A stretch of DNA of 64,000 nt from Homalodisca vitripennis (GCF_021130785.1 NW_025777481.1:25329-89328), one strand, 5' to 3'. Shown: positions 1-14,051, numbered from the stretch's first letter. Numbers and translations: made by a program. The notes: generated from the sequence alone by a model not told the origin.

Positions 1-3000
1 ATATTTGCAAATATTGACTGATTTACAGGTATCACATATCGTTAAGCAATAATGTATCCAGACGCCTATCTGCAAGTATTGACAGATTTATAGGTATCAC
101 ATATAGTTAAGCAATGATGAATCCAGACGCATATCTGCAAGTATTGACTGATTTATAGGTATCACATATCGTTAAGCTATGATGTATCCAGACGCCTATC
201 TGCAAGTATTGACTGATTAACAGGTATCACATACCGTTAACCTATGATGTATGCAGACTCCTATCTGCAAGTATTGAACTGATTTACAGGTATCACACAC
301 CGTTAAGCAACGATGTACCCAGACGCTTATCTGCGAATATTGACTGATTTATAGGTATCACATATCGTTAAGCTATGATGTATCCAGACGCCTATCTGCA
401 AGTATTGACTGATTAACAGGTATCACATACCGTTAAGCTATGATGTATGCAGACTCCTATCCTCAAGTATTGACTGATTTACAGGTATCACATATAGTAA
501 AGCAATGATGAATCCAGACGCCTATCTGCAAGTATTTACTGATTTATAGGTATCACATATCGTTAACCTATGATGTATCCAGACGCTTATCTGCAAATAT
601 TGACTGATTTACAGGTATCACACACCGTTAAGCAATGATGTACCCAGACGCTTATCTGCAAATATTGACTGATTTATAGGTATCACATATCGTTAAGCAG
701 TGATGTATCCAGACGACTATCTGCAAGTGTTGACTGATTTACAGGTATCACATATAGTAAAGCAATGATGAATCCAGACGCCTATCTGCAAGTATTTACT
801 GATTTATAGGTATCACATATCGTTAACCTATGATGTATCCAGACGTCTATCTGCAAGTATTGACTGATTTACAGGTATCACATACCGTTAAGCAATGATG
901 TACCCAGATACCTATCTGCAAGTATTGACTGATTTATAGGTATCACATATCGTTAAGCTATGATGTATGCAGACGCCTATCTGCAAGTATTGACTGATTT
1001 ACAGGTATCACTTATCGTTATTCAATGATGTATCCAGACGCCTATCTGCAAGTATTGACTGATTTACAGGTATCACATATCGTTAATCAATGATGTATCC
1101 AGACGCCTATCTGCAAGTATTGACTGATTTACAGGTATCACATATCGTTAATCAATGATGTATCCAGACGCCTATCTGCAAGTATTGAATGATTTACAGG
1201 TATCACATATCGTTAAGCTATGATGTATGCAGACGCCTATCTGCAAATATTGACTGATTTACAGGTATCACATATCGTTATTCAATGATGTATCCAGACG
1301 CCTATCTGCAAGTATTGACTGATTTACAGGTATCACATATCGGTAAGCAATGGATGTATCCAGACGCCTATCTGCAAGTATTGACTGATTTACAGGTATC
1401 ACATATCGTTAATCAATGATGTATCCAGACGCCTATCTGCAAGTATTGACTGATTTACGGGTATCACATATCGTTAATCAATTATGTATCCAGACGCCTA
1501 TCTGCAAAGTATTGACTGATTTACAGGTATCACATATCGTTAATCAATGATGTATCCAGACGCCTATCTGCAAGTATTGACTGATTTATATGTATCACAT
1601 ATAGTTAAGTCATGATGAATCCAGACGCCTATGTGCAAGAATTGACTGATTTATAGGTATCACATATCGTTAACCTATGATGTATTCAGACGACTATCTG
1701 CAAGAATTGACTGATTTACAGGTATCACATACCGTTAAGCTATGATGCATGCAGACGCCTATCTGCAAGTATTGACTAATTTACAGGTATCACATACCGT
1801 TAAGCTATGATGTATGCTGACGACTATCTGCAAGTATTGACTGATTTACGGGGATCACATATCGTTAAGCTATGATGGAGGCAGACGCCCATCTGCTGGC
1901 ATTGACTAAGCTACGGGGATCACAAAATTTTAAGCTATGATGTAGGCAGACGCCTATCTGCAAGTATTAACTGATTAAGGGGGATCACTTACCGTTAAGC
2001 TATGATGTATGCAGATGCCCATCTGCTAACATTGACTAACCTACGGGGTATTTACTTAACGTTAAGCTATGATGTATGCAGACGCCTATCTGCAAGTATT
2101 GACTAATTTACAGGTATCACATACCGTTAAGCTATGATGTATGCAGACGACTATCTGCAAGTATTGACTGATTTACGGGTATCACATACCGTTAAGCTAT
2201 GATGGAGGCAGACGCCCATCTGCTGGCATTGACTAAGCTACGGGGATCACAAAATTTTAAGCTATGATGTAGGCAGATCACGCCTATCTGCATGTATTAA
2301 CTGATTAAGGGGGATCAGTTACCGTTAAGCTATGATGTATGCAGATGCCCATCTGCTAACATTGACTAACCTACGGGGTTTACTTACGTTAAGTTATGAT
2401 GTATGCAGATGCCCATCTGCTAACATTGACTAACCTACGGGGTTTACTTAACGTTAAACTATGATGTAGGCAGATGCCCATCTGCTAACATTGACTAACC
2501 TACGGGGTTTACTTCCCGTTAAGCTATGATGTAGGCAGATGCCCATCTACTAAACATTGACTAACCTACGGGGTTTACTTACCGTTAAGCTATGATGTAT
2601 GCAGATGCCCATCTGCTAACATTGACTAACCTACGGGGTTTACTTAACGTTAAGCTATGATGTAGGCAGATGCCCATCTGCTAACATTGACTAACCTACG
2701 GGGTTTACTTAACATTAAGCTATGATGTAGGCAGAAGCCCATCTGCTAACATTGACTAACCTACGGGGTTTACTTGACGTTAAGGTATGATGTAGGCAGA
2801 CGCCCATCTGCTAACATTGACTAACCTACGGGGTTTACTTAACGTTAAGCTTTGATGTAGGCAGATGCCCATCTGCTAACATTGACTAACCTACGGAGTT
2901 TACTTAGCGTTAAGCAATGATGTAGGCAGATGCCTATCTGGTAACATTGACTAAGCTACGGGGTATCACTTAACGTTAAGCTATGATGTAGGCAGACGCC

Positions 3001-6000
3001 TATCTGCTGGTATTGACTAAGTTACGGGTATCACAAAACGTTAAGGTATGATGTAGGCAGACGCCTCTCTGCTGGTATTGACTGTTACGGGTATCACAAA
3101 ACGTTAAGCTATAATATATGCAGACGCCCATCTGCTGGTATTGACTAAGTTACGGGGTATCACAAAATGTTAAGGTACGATGTATGCAGACGCCCATCTG
3201 CTGGCATTGAGTAAGTTACGGGGATCACAAAACGTTAAGCTATGATGTATGTAGACGTCTATCTGCAAGTATTGACTAAGTTACGGGTATCACATACCGT
3301 TAAGCTATGATGTATGCAGACGCCTATCTGCAAGTATTGACTAAGTTACGGGTATCACATGCCGTTAAGCTACGATTGTATGCAGACGCCCATCTGCTGG
3401 TATTGACTAAGTTACGGGTATCACATACCGTTAAGCTATGATGTATGCAGACGTCTATCTGCAAGTATTGACTAAGTTACGGGTATCACATACCGTTAAG
3501 CTATGATGTATGTAGACGTCTATCTGCAAGTATTGACTAAGTTACGGGTATCACATATCGTTAAGCTATGATGTATGCAGACGTCCTATCTGCTGGTATT
3601 GACTAAGTTACGGGTATCACATACCGTTAAGCTATGATGTATGTAGACGTCTATCTGCAAGTATTGAGTAAGTTACGGGTATCACATACCGTTAAGCTAT
3701 GATGTATGTAGACGTCTATCTGCAAGTATTGACTAAGTTACGGGTATCACATACCGTTAAGCTATGATGTATGTAGACGCCTATCTGCAAGTATTGACTA
3801 AGTTACGGGTATCACATACCGTTAAGCTATGATGTATGCAGACGTCTATCTGCAAGTATTGACTAAGTTACGGGTATCACATACCGTTAAGCTACGATGT
3901 ATGCAGACGCCCATCTGCTGGTATTGACTAAGTTACGGGTATCACATACCGTTAAGCTATGATGTATGTAGACGTCTATCTGCAAGTATTGAGTAAGTTA
4001 CGGGTATCACATACCGTTAAGCTATGATGTATGCAGACGTCTATCTGCAAGTATTGACTAAGTTACGGGTATCACATACCGTTAAGCTATGATGTATGCA
4101 AACGCCCATCTGCTGGTATTGACTAAGTTACGGGTATCACATACCGTTAAGCTATGATGTATGTAGACGTCTACCTGCAAGTATTGACTAAGTTACGGGT
4201 ATCACATACCCATCTGCTGGTATTGACTAAGTTACGGGTATCACATACTGTTAAGCTATGATGTATGCAGACGCCCATCTGCTGGCATTGACTAAGTTAC
4301 GGGGATTACAAAACGTGAAGCTATGATGTATGCAGACGCCCATCTGCTGGCATTGACTAAGTTACGGGGATTACAAAATGTTAAGCTATGATGTATGCAG
4401 ACGCCTATCTGCTGGTATTGACTAAGTTACGGGGATCACAAAACGTGAAGCTATGATGTATGCAGACGCCCATCTGCAAGTATTGACTACGTTACGGGTA
4501 TCACATACCGTTAACCTATGATGTAGCAGACGCCTATCTGCTGGCATTGACTAAGTTTACGGGGATCACAAAATGTTAAGCTATGATGTAGGCAGACGCC
4601 TATCTGCAAGTATTAACTGATTTAGGGGGATCACTTACCGTTAAGCTATGATGTATTCAGATGCCCATCTGCTAACATTGACTAACCTACGGGGTTTACT
4701 TAACGTTAAGCTATGATGTAGGCAGACGCCTATCTGCTGGTATTGACTAAGTTACGGGGATCACAAAATGTTAAGGTATGATGTATGAAGACGCCCATCT
4801 GCTGGTATTGACTAAGTTACGGGGATCACAAAACGTTAAGGTATGATGTAAGCAAAAGCCCATTTGCTGGTATTGACTAAGTTACGGGGATCACAAAACG
4901 TTAAGGTATGATGTATGCAGACGCCCATCTGCTGGTATTGACTAAGTTACGGGGATCACAAAACGTTAAGCTATAATGTATGCAGACGCCCATCTGCTGG
5001 TATTGACTAAGTTACGGGTATCGCAAAATGTTAAGGTACGATGTATGCAGACGCCCATCTGCTGGCATTGACTATGTTACGGGGATCACAAAACGTTAAG
5101 CCACGATGTATGCAGACGCCCATCTGCTGGTATTGACTAAGTTACGGGTATCACATACCGTTAAGCTATGATGTATGCAGACGCCCATCTGCTGGTATTG
5201 ACTAAGTTACGGGTATCACATAACGTTATGCTATGATGTATGCAGACGCCCATCTGCTGGCATTGACTAAGTTACGGGGTTCACAAATCGTTTAAGCTAT
5301 GATGTATGCAGACGCCTATCTGCTGGTATTGACTAAGTTACGGGTATCACATACCGTTAAGCTATGATGTATGCAGACGCCCATCTGCTAACATTGACTA
5401 ACCTACGGGGTTTACTTAACGTTAAGCTATGATGTATGCAGATGCCCATCTGCTAACATTGACTAACCTACGGGGTTTACTTAACGTTAAGCTATGATGT
5501 ATGCAGATGCCCATCTGCTAACATTGACTAACCTACGGGGTTTACTTAACGTTAAGCTATGATGTAGGCAGATGCCCATCTGCTAACATTGACTAACCTA
5601 CGGGGTTTTACTTAACGTTAAGCTATGATGTATGCAGATTCCCATCTGCTAACATTAACTAACCTACGGGGTTTACTGAACTTTAAGCTATGATGTAGGC
5701 AGATGCCCATCTGCTAACATTGACTAACCTACGGGGTTTACTTGACCGTTAAGGTATGATGTAGGCAGACGCCCATCTGCTAACATTGACTAACCTACGG
5801 GGTTTACTTGATGTTAAGCTATGATGTATGCAGATGCCCATCTGCTAACATTGACTAACCTACGGGGTTTACTTGACGTTAAGGTATGATGTAGGCAGAC
5901 GCCCATCTGCTAACATGGACTAACCTACGGGGTTTACTTAACGTTAAGCTTTGATGTAGGCAGATGCCCATCTGCTAACATTGACTAACCTACGGAGTTT

Positions 6001-8364
6001 ACTTAGCGTTAAGCTATGATGTAGGCAGATGCCCATCTGCTAACATTGACTAACCTACGGGGTTTACTTAACGTTAAGCTTTGATGTAGGCAGATGCCCA
6101 TCTGCTAACATTGACTAACCTACGGAGTTTACTTAGCGTTAAGCTATGATGTATGCAGACGCCTATCTGCTGGCATTGACTAAGTTACGGGATCACAAAA
6201 TGTTAAGCTATGATGTAGGCAGACGCCTATCTGCAAGTATTAACTGATTTAGGGGGATCACTTACCGTTAAGCTATGATGTATTCAGATGCCCATCTGCT
6301 AACATTGACTAACCTACGGGGTTTACTTAACGTTAAGCTATGATGTAGGCAGACGCCTATCTGCTGGTATTGACTAAGTTACGGGGATCACAAAATGTTA
6401 AGGTATGATGTATGAAGACGCCCATCTGCTGGTATTGACTAAGTTACGGGGATCACAAAACGTTAAGGTATGATGTAAGCAAAAGCCCATTTGCTGGTAT
6501 TGACTAAGTTACGGGGATCACAAAACGTTAAGGTATGATGTATGCAGACGCCCATCTGCTGGTATTGACTAAGTTACGGGGATCACAAAACGTTAAGCTA
6601 TAATGTATGCAGACGCCCATCTGCTGGTATTGACTAAGTTACGGGTATCGCAAAATGTTAAGGTACGATGTATGCAGACGCCCATCTGCTGGCATTGACT
6701 ATGTTACGGGGGGATCACAAAACGTTAAGCCACGATGTATGCAGACGCCCATCTGCTGGTATTGACTAAGTTACGGGTATCACATACCGTTAAGCTATGA
6801 TGTATGCAGACGCCCATCTGCTGGTATTGACTAAGTTACGGTATCACATAACGTTATGCTATGATGTATGCAGACGCCCATCTGCTGGCATTGAACTAAG
6901 TTACGGGGTTCACAAATCGTTAAGCTATGATGTATGCAGACGCCTATCTGCTGGTATTGACTAAGTTACGGGTATCACATACCGTTAAGCTATGATGTAT
7001 GCAGACGCCCATCTGCTAACATTGACTAACCTACGGGGTTTACTTAACGTTAAGCTATGATGTATGCAGATGCCCATCTGCTAACATTGACTAACCTACG
7101 GGGTTTACTTAACGTTAAGCTATGATGTATGCAGATGCCCATCTGCTAACATTGACTAACCTACGGGGTTTACTTAACGTTAAGCTATGATGTAGGCAGA
7201 TGCCCATCTGCTAACATTGACTAACCTACAGGGTTTACTTAACGTTAAGCTATGATGTATGCAGATTCCCATCTGCTAACATTAACTAACCTACGGGGTT
7301 TACTGAACTTTAAGCTATGATGTAGGCAGATGCCCATCTGCCTAACATTGACTAACCTACGGGGTTTACTTAACGTTAAGCTTTGATGTAGGCAGATGCC
7401 CATCTGCTAACATTGACTAACCTACGGAGTTTTACTTAGCGTTAAGCTATGATGTAGGCAGATGCCCATCTGCTAACATTGACTTACCTACGGGGTTTAC
7501 TTAACGTTAAGCTTTGATGTAGGCAGATGCCCATCTGCTAACATTGACTAACCTACGGAGTTTTACTTAGCGTTAAGCTATGATGTAGGCAGACGCCCAT
7601 CTGCTAACATTGACTAACCTACGGGGTTTACTTAGCGTTAAGCTATGATGTATGCAGATGCCCATCTGCTAACATTGACTAACCTACGGAGTTTACTTAG
7701 CGTTAAGCTATGATGTATGCAGATGCCCATCTGCTAACATTGACTAACCTACGGAGTTTACTTAGCGTTAATCTATGATGTAGGCAGATGCCCATCTGCT
7801 AACATTGACTAAGCTACGGGGTTTTACTTAACGTTAAGCTATGATGGAGGCAGACGCCCATCTGCTAGCATTGTTTAAGCTACGGGGATCACATAACGTT
7901 AAGCTTTGATGTAGGCAGATGCCCATCTGCTAACATTGACTAACCTACGGAGTTTACTTAGCGTTAAGCTATGATGTATGCAGATGCCCATCTGCTAACA
8001 TTGACTAACCTACGGGGTTTTACTTAGCGTTAAGCTATGATGTATGCAGATGCCCATCTGCTAACATTGACTAACCTACGGAGTTTACTTAGCGTTAAGC
8101 TATGATGTATGCAGATGCCCATCTGCTAACATTGACTAACCTACGGAGTTTACTTAGCGTTAAGCTATGATGTATGCAGATGCCCATCTGCTAACATTGA
8201 CTAACCTACGGAGTTTACTTAGCGTTAAGCTATGATGTAGGCAGATGCCCATCTGCTAACATTGACTAAGCTACGGGGGTTTACTTAACGTTAAGCTATG
8301 ATGGAGGCAGACGCCCATCTGCTAGCATTGTTTAAGCTACGGTGATCACATAACGTTAAGCTTT
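1..8364. repeat. Satellite array, 65-bp monomer, about 128 copies
   Basis: A head-to-tail repeat fills the first 8.36 kb. Counting between successive GCAGACGCC-type blocks gives 65 bp in all three main subfamilies. The segment CGTTAAGCTATGATGTA is nearly constant. The rest varies by subfamily: TGCAAGTATTGACTGATTTA (dominant 1-1900), TGCTAACATTGACTAACCTA (about 2000-2950, 5360-6140, 7010-8300) and TGCTGGTATTGACTAAGTTA (about 2950-5340, 6150-7000). Each monomer carries an inverted repeat, GCAGAT-GCCC-ATCTGC in the second subfamily, able to form a small hairpin. The array starts before the window and ends at TTAAGCTTTTT, so its full length is unknown. No open frame of note crosses it. Such arrays are typical of pericentromeric or subtelomeric heterochromatin, but the location is inference. 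Confidence 0.98.
4515..7366. repeat. Higher-order duplication within the satellite, offset 1627 bp
   Basis: The block 4515-5740 recurs at about 6143-7366. Private variants recur in the same order at the same spacing: ATTCAGATGCCC at 4654 and 6282, AGCAAAAGCCCATTTGC at 4851 and 6478, and GCAGATTCCC at 5634 and 7261. The offset of 1627-1628 bp equals 25 monomers. The copies differ only by scattered one-base changes, so the duplication is recent compared with monomer divergence. Smaller higher-order units also exist: a 4-mer (260 bp; 481 versus 741) and a 5-mer (327 bp; 1874 versus 2201). Confidence 0.9.
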
Positions 8365-11149
8365 TTAATTCCAAAATTTTGAAACTGTCGTCTTTGGCAG
8401 TAGAAAAATATATTTGCCTTCCGTAATAATTTGTGTTATCGCGAATATAATATCCTAAATAGTTGTACTATAAAATTAAATCATTCATATTTATCTCAGT
8501 TGTAGAATATAAACATAAACATCTCACTTAAATGTATTTATATAATTTCTATTTTCGTTTACAAAAGAAGCAATATACTACGTAAATGGAAGTAATTATT
8601 ACAAATGTTTTAAAAAGGGAATTATTGATAGATTATATTAGGTTTGCGAAAATGTAATTTACCATTGAGTGAGAAACCTAAACAAAAATTCTAAATACAT
8701 TTAAAAATTTTAACAGTTTACTTACAAAAGTACAATACCTAAACTAGAATCAGATAACATTTGTTACAGAATTCAACTCTAAGAATGATAAATTTAGATT
8801 ATCTTATGATAATTCCGAAAATAGCAATATTATATTTTATAAATGTTTCATTACATTTGTTGGTATAAGTGAGCATTTTCAATATGAAAATATATTACCC
8901 CTGATTTTTAATTGTTTTGAATTTTTTTTATTTTATGTTTGAATATGATTTTAAACCTGAAATATTTGGCGATTTGTAGTAATTTTAGAGTAAAGAAGTT
9001 AGGAACTAAAAAAACCTTGTGCTTTTGCAATTTTTATCTGTTTTCTTTAATTAAAGTATTCCGATTACAAAGTTGTTAATATATTGTTGATATGTTGGTT
9101 AAAAGATTCCTTAATACATGGAGTTCTTAACATAGTTAAACGATGAAGGAGAATTTACATTTAAAGGATATAAGATGTTAAATAAATTGGAAAAAATAAC
9201 AAAATGTAAAAATTGGGAATTTTGTGAAAATTAATAATACATTTAGTTTGAAATAATTGTAGGTACCAAGCTGACTCATTAACTTAAATTATGTATTTAT
9301 AAGATATATTTCTAACTAAATTTGATTTACTTCAGCATTTCTTCTCCAGTTCTTGGCCATCGAAAATGGCTTATGGGATTTACACGTAATCTGTATCTCG
9401 AAATTGTTCGAGAAAACAATGAAATGTTAATTACAAAAAGTCCAGAAAAATTGCAGGACACTTAATTTTCATCTCTTAGTCTATAAATAAAAAGTTTTGA
9501 ACTTTGTCTCTATTGCCTGTAAATAGTTTTAAAATTAATTGCAAAGGTAGCCTGTGGCTAACGACTGCTTGTCTGTAAAAAATAAACTCATGAGAGAGCG
9601 GCAGTAAGGTTTCAGGATGTTTTAATCGAATAAATTTACTTTCATTGGTTCATAAATAACATTATAGATTTAATGGAGTCTGGGTAAGCTGTAGTGGAGT
9701 GATTCGCCAATATTAGTTTGCTTTTGATTTTTTATTGCTTCAAAATATTAGTTAGAAAAAGTTGTTTTTCATATAATGATTGCAGCTTTGAGATGGATGG
9801 TTTCATATCTTAATGGCAGACGCCAGATAACTGAGATTCAAAAACTTGGATCTTCAATTATTGAGATCCATTTAAATTCATAATCAAATTCGTTAAATGA
9901 GAAGTAAATTACGTATGCTTAATGTTTGAAACTTTTACAGTGTAGGTCTTGTTCTAGGTGGTTTATACTCTTGTCTTGGCGAAAATTAAACTTAGTAAAT
10001 GAATACTGGATTTAAGAAATAGTTTTTAAGGTAGTTATTTACTCTTCACATCAAATATAGTTTGTTTAAAATAATGTGCCTCTTGAGCTATCCTTATGTT
10101 AACATCTTTTGCCTAACTCCTTGTAGGGCATCCTCCATTGGATGTCCTTTAATCCATTATTATCCATTGGACCCTTTAACGACTGCCCCGAGATTTCGTG
10201 TACTAGCCATTTATTGTAGCTAGGATTCATCACATGATCTTTAACAATTGCACGGAGAAACCTAATGGCCCAATGGCGTAACTAGGATTTGTCTTGGGGG
10301 GGGGGGGCGTGAATCTGATTGAAGAGTACACCACACCGTGGAACCTATTAACCTGTAATAACTGCACCGAGAAAAACTGTAGTAAGATGTATATTTTCTA
10401 CATCCCACCAAACGCGAGGTGACAACCATGTAATCACGTACGGAACGTTTACGGTTACAAATTTCCGTAGACAGGGAAATGTGTGTAAAAAAAATATCTC
10501 ACTCACTTAACCTAGCTTTCTGTGACTAAAACTAGTTTCATAATTCCTATACTTTGATTTAAATTATTTCTAAATCGATTACTATATTTAGGAACAAAAA
10601 ATATTTAACAAATAAAGAACAGTTAAAAAAATCAATTTATTATGAATTGTGAATTATACAACAAATACAAATTTTTAACAGCTGCTCATATTCTCGCATA
10701 ATTTTAATATTTTGTTAGTTCGTTAATGTTATTTTAATAAATTGTGGTAATTTTATACATTAATACTACGTTCAAAACACTGCAATACGTCGATAGGAGT
10801 ATTTAATTCCAATCTCTTAGTTGATTTTTTTTGGTTCTTTCAAAAACCGACTGCGTACGGAACACAAAAACATTTGGCAGCCCTAAATTTCCCAAATATT
10901 TTGCACTTTAATTTTATCAACTACCACTCCTAGCGCACAGGATTTACTGTAAATTTTCAGCATTTCTTCGAAAGTCGAATTCAAGAAATAAAGTTATATT
11001 TTAAATACTTTACATTTGATTTACTCCCTCTAACTGGCAAATTGCCGTATCAAACCGAGTATCAATCGATGGTAGAATAATCGATCCATCGATTAAAGTA
11101 AAGAGGTTTTCATTTTGGGATGTTGACATGAAATAAAACAAGCTATGTG
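8365..11149. other. AT-rich non-coding stretch
   Basis: No coding sequence, RNA gene or clear transposon was found. Around 10270-10310 the text CAATGGCGTAACTAGGATTT followed by a G run resembles transposon termini common in insect genomes, but no partner terminus was found. The block at 10100-10450 is somewhat less AT-rich than its surroundings. Confidence 0.5.
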
Positions 11150-12480
11150 TGATATTTTAACAAAATTTATTTTTCATATGAAAGGCCCATGTATGCCGTT
11201 ATGGATAGAATATGACAATGTTCAAATGTCCACCGCGGTTTCTCACAATATTAGGGATTCGAGTGGTCCAATTTTCAATTACTCGCATAAATCCGGCTAA
11301 ATTTGAGCGATGGCCTACGTTTATGTTGATCTTAAGTTCATCCGTTGATTGAGGCCTATTTGCATAGACCTACGAATTCAAAAAACTCCATAAAAAAGTC
11401 TAGGGGCGTCAAATCGCACGATCTTGGTGGCCAATTCACGTCACCTCTGCGAGAGAGAACCATACCCTCAAATCGTTCATGCAAAATGTTCATGGTGTCG
11501 TTCGCTGCGTGGCACGAAGCGCCGTCCTGCAGAAATCACATCTCGTTTACGTCCATATCGTTCAATTTGGGACAAAATAAATCCGTTATTATCGTTGGCA
11601 GTGACGGCCTCACCAACGTTGTTTTCAAACAAATACGGACCAATCATACCGCCAGCCCAAAATCCGCACCAAACAGTAACTTTTTGTGGGTGCATCGCTA
11701 CCTGGTGAACCTCATGTGGGTTGATGGACTCACATCAACCCTCGAAGAAGCAGCAGAATCCTCGCCGTGGGAACACATCCGTCTAGACACTAGACTACAC
11801 TCCACTACTACAACTACAACACTGACAGGTAGCGAAAGCTACTAGGGCTTTGACCCTTGCCGACACAAGGCAAAAGCCCAGCGGCAGAAGCCTTGAAAGA
11901 AGTGGGGGAATAACCCCCCATAGTCACACCTTGACTTGACTTGGCGTTGTCCCATATACGGCAGTTATGCTTGTTAACATAGCCATTCACCCAGAAATGT
12001 GGTTCTTCGCTGAAGATAATTTTTCGGCCGATATCAGGGTCCTCTTCCAAACGCTCCAAAGCCCACTCGGCGAACAAAACCGCGTTGCTAATGTTCATAA
12101 ACTTTGATCTCCTGGGTCTTTGATCTTGGATTTTGTACGGATGCAGGCCTAAACCCAGAAGCAAAATTCACCAAGTTGAAGTTTGCGAAAGGCCGAGTTC
12201 TTGTGCACGGCGAGGAATTGACTCCCTCGGATTCCTCTGTACACCTTCACGGACAACGGCGACGTTCTCGATAAATCTGCTCTTCCTTTGACGTATGAGT
12301 GTAGGCTGGTTGTTTACCGAACCGGTCTTCTCAAATTTAGCTACCAAACGTTGAAGGGTTGACATTTAAGGGACTCAGCATCTGCCGTAAAATAGTCGCA
12401 ACGCACTTAACGTTTTAACTAGTGAACACTCATTTTGATAATAAAGTTGAATCATCTGGATGTGCTGCTCAAACCGTGTA
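11150..12480 (-). pseudogene. Mariner-like (IS630/Tc1 superfamily) transposase, broken
   Basis: Read on the minus strand, pieces in order match an insect mariner-like transposase. Around 12480-12370 lies the start (EQ.IQMIQLYYQNECS). At 12365-12168 is the N-terminal HTH part (STLQRLVAKFEKTGSV; VAVVREGVQ; RAQELGLSQTSTW). At 12164-11942 is LGLHPYKIQ, then the first catalytic-acid region (KIIFSEEPHFWVNGYVNKHN). At 11715-11477 is MHPQKVTVWCGFWAGGMIGP. Remnants continue to about 11150. The usual acidic residue after FS (FSDEAHFW in relatives) is Glu here. The frame is lost at several points and interrupted by an insert at 11719-11942, so no active product is expected. The family encodes the cut-and-paste enzyme of TA-targeting transposons. 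Clear terminal inverted repeats were not found. Confidence 0.85.
11719..11942. other. Structured insert inside the mariner transposase
   Basis: About 220 bp interrupts the transposase between the reading ...NCRIWDNA and NPHEVHQVAMHPQ. It is much richer in GC than its surroundings. One edge holds an inverted repeat, GGGTTGATG-GACTCA-CATCAACCC (11718-11741). It has other short hairpin-prone parts (GGTAGCGAAAGCTACT near 11827; GGGCTTTGACCCTTGCC facing GGCAAAAGCCC near 11850-11880). No coding capacity is seen. It could be a small non-autonomous element or a SINE/LINE 5' piece; the identity is unknown. Confidence 0.6.
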
Positions 12481-13343
12481 ACTTGTCATGATTAAATAAC
12501 TTGTCATAAAATGGCAGCACTCGCTGAACAGCAATACAATAATGAAACAGCTGACACCAAAACAACAGGGCCGCCACAGGCTGCCAACATCTACCCGCCC
12601 AAAATATAAAAACCTTTATATTGTTTATTAATAACTTAAACGTTATTCCTCTTTGTATCGTTAGAAGAAACTGTTCGAGCAAGTACTTCGACTGTTACCA
12701 GCAGACCGGACCGACTGTCTTAAAGTTAGTCTGCTGTCGTTGTGTTTTTGTGTCTGCCTAACTGATTTATTTTGTCTTTGTTTTATGTTGATTATTAGAA
12801 ATATGGTTGATGAAGATACACTCAATTTTAGAAACAAATCGAGTGATTTGGGAGAACTATTAGCTGCATTGTAAGCAGCTTCCTTATCTGGCTTGTTCAA
12901 GATTAATTTTTGTTATTTAAAAAGCTATAGTAAAAATAATAATTGAGTATTAATATTACTTGAGTTTTTCTGAAAACTATCATATAGGTCATATAGTCAT
13001 GTAGGTTGAATTTCAGTGTTGTAAAGCAATTATCTAAAAACAATGAAAATACAATGTTAGTGGATTTTGTGCAAAAGTTTAAAAATTGCTAAAAAAAGGC
13101 AAACATATTCTAAGCAAAAGCGCTAAAACTATTTTTATTTTTTACGTAAAACATGTGTCTTCTTTTGTACGTATAATTTGGAATTTATGTAAATATTTTA
13201 CTCATGTATGCAAACAGATAGTGCAAAGTTATAAAAATTCAAAACAAATTCATGTCAAGCACGTTGAAATATCGTAATCTTTTTTTAAATAAGAAAACAA
13301 CAATGAAGATAATTTATTGTTATTTGGAATATTCTAAAAACAA
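12481..13343. other. No gene seen
   Basis: AT-rich sequence between the mariner remnant and the first Helitron-like unit. Open frames here have no recognisable motifs and biased composition. Confidence 0.5.
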
Positions 13344-13754
13344 TCTATATATAAATGAATGTTTGTATGTATGTCCTTTATAGAACCATAAACTGTTTGA
13401 CCAATTATTATGAACATTTGTATGTTCATGTATTTCTCCACACAGAAGTTTTATATGCTATGCCCAGTGATGTAATCGTAATTCGCCACCAGGCAGCGCT
13501 TAAAAAAAACAAAGTTTTTCAAATCGCCTGCACTTTACAAACTGCAATTACGAGATAGCTACGTATATTAAATAGCCAAGCACTATTCGAAGGCGCTAAG
13601 TTTTTATGTACTTTATTATAATGTGGTCTAATATTAGGTTCAACCGGAAATTCTTTTTAAAGATAAATATACATATACTTACCAGGTGATAGGCTTACAA
13701 TTAACAGTTTGATATTAAATTCAGGAATTCCAGTGTTGTAGGAATAGTAGTTTC

Positions 13755-14050
13755 GTGGGTCGAAACTCTCGTCGAAAAATAGACTTTAATCAAGTACCTC
13801 TGGGAACTGTAAAATCAAGGTTGTTTAGGAGGTCAGGACGATCCAGTAGTCCGTAGACAAAGTAGACAGTAGACAAGTCTCAACAGGAGTTCATCAGACA
13901 CAGGAGTTAGTAAGTAAGAATATTCAAGACAGGTTCCAAGTATCCTGATAAAACGGAGCTGAACTCTATTCAGCATATCAACATGGCCAATCTGACAAGA
14001 ACGTAGCCAGAAAAAAATATGCGGCGTCCAGATAACTGATATTTTCCCGT
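13755..14050 (-). pseudogene. Non-LTR retrotransposon (LINE) C-terminal fragment
   Basis: Minus-strand translation gives YYGKISVIWTPHIF, then DMLNRVQLRFIRILG, followed by frame-broken residues. This is the pattern seen after the reverse-transcriptase palm in jockey/CR1-like LINEs (LEYGSVVWSPYY...I..VQ.RFLR). It is a truncated scrap with no complete domain. A closely related copy lies at 18109-18456, starting at the same sequence (GGGTCGAAACTC). Confidence 0.75.
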
Positions 14051-14051
14051 A

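Noticed and set aside
1..8364. CRISPR-like array of direct repeats
   Set aside because: The repeats are contiguous 65-bp monomers that diverge as subfamilies. There are no unique spacers, and the sequence is eukaryotic.
11345..11845. 166-codon plus-strand frame
   Set aside because: It is the antisense shadow of the mariner transposase and its insert.
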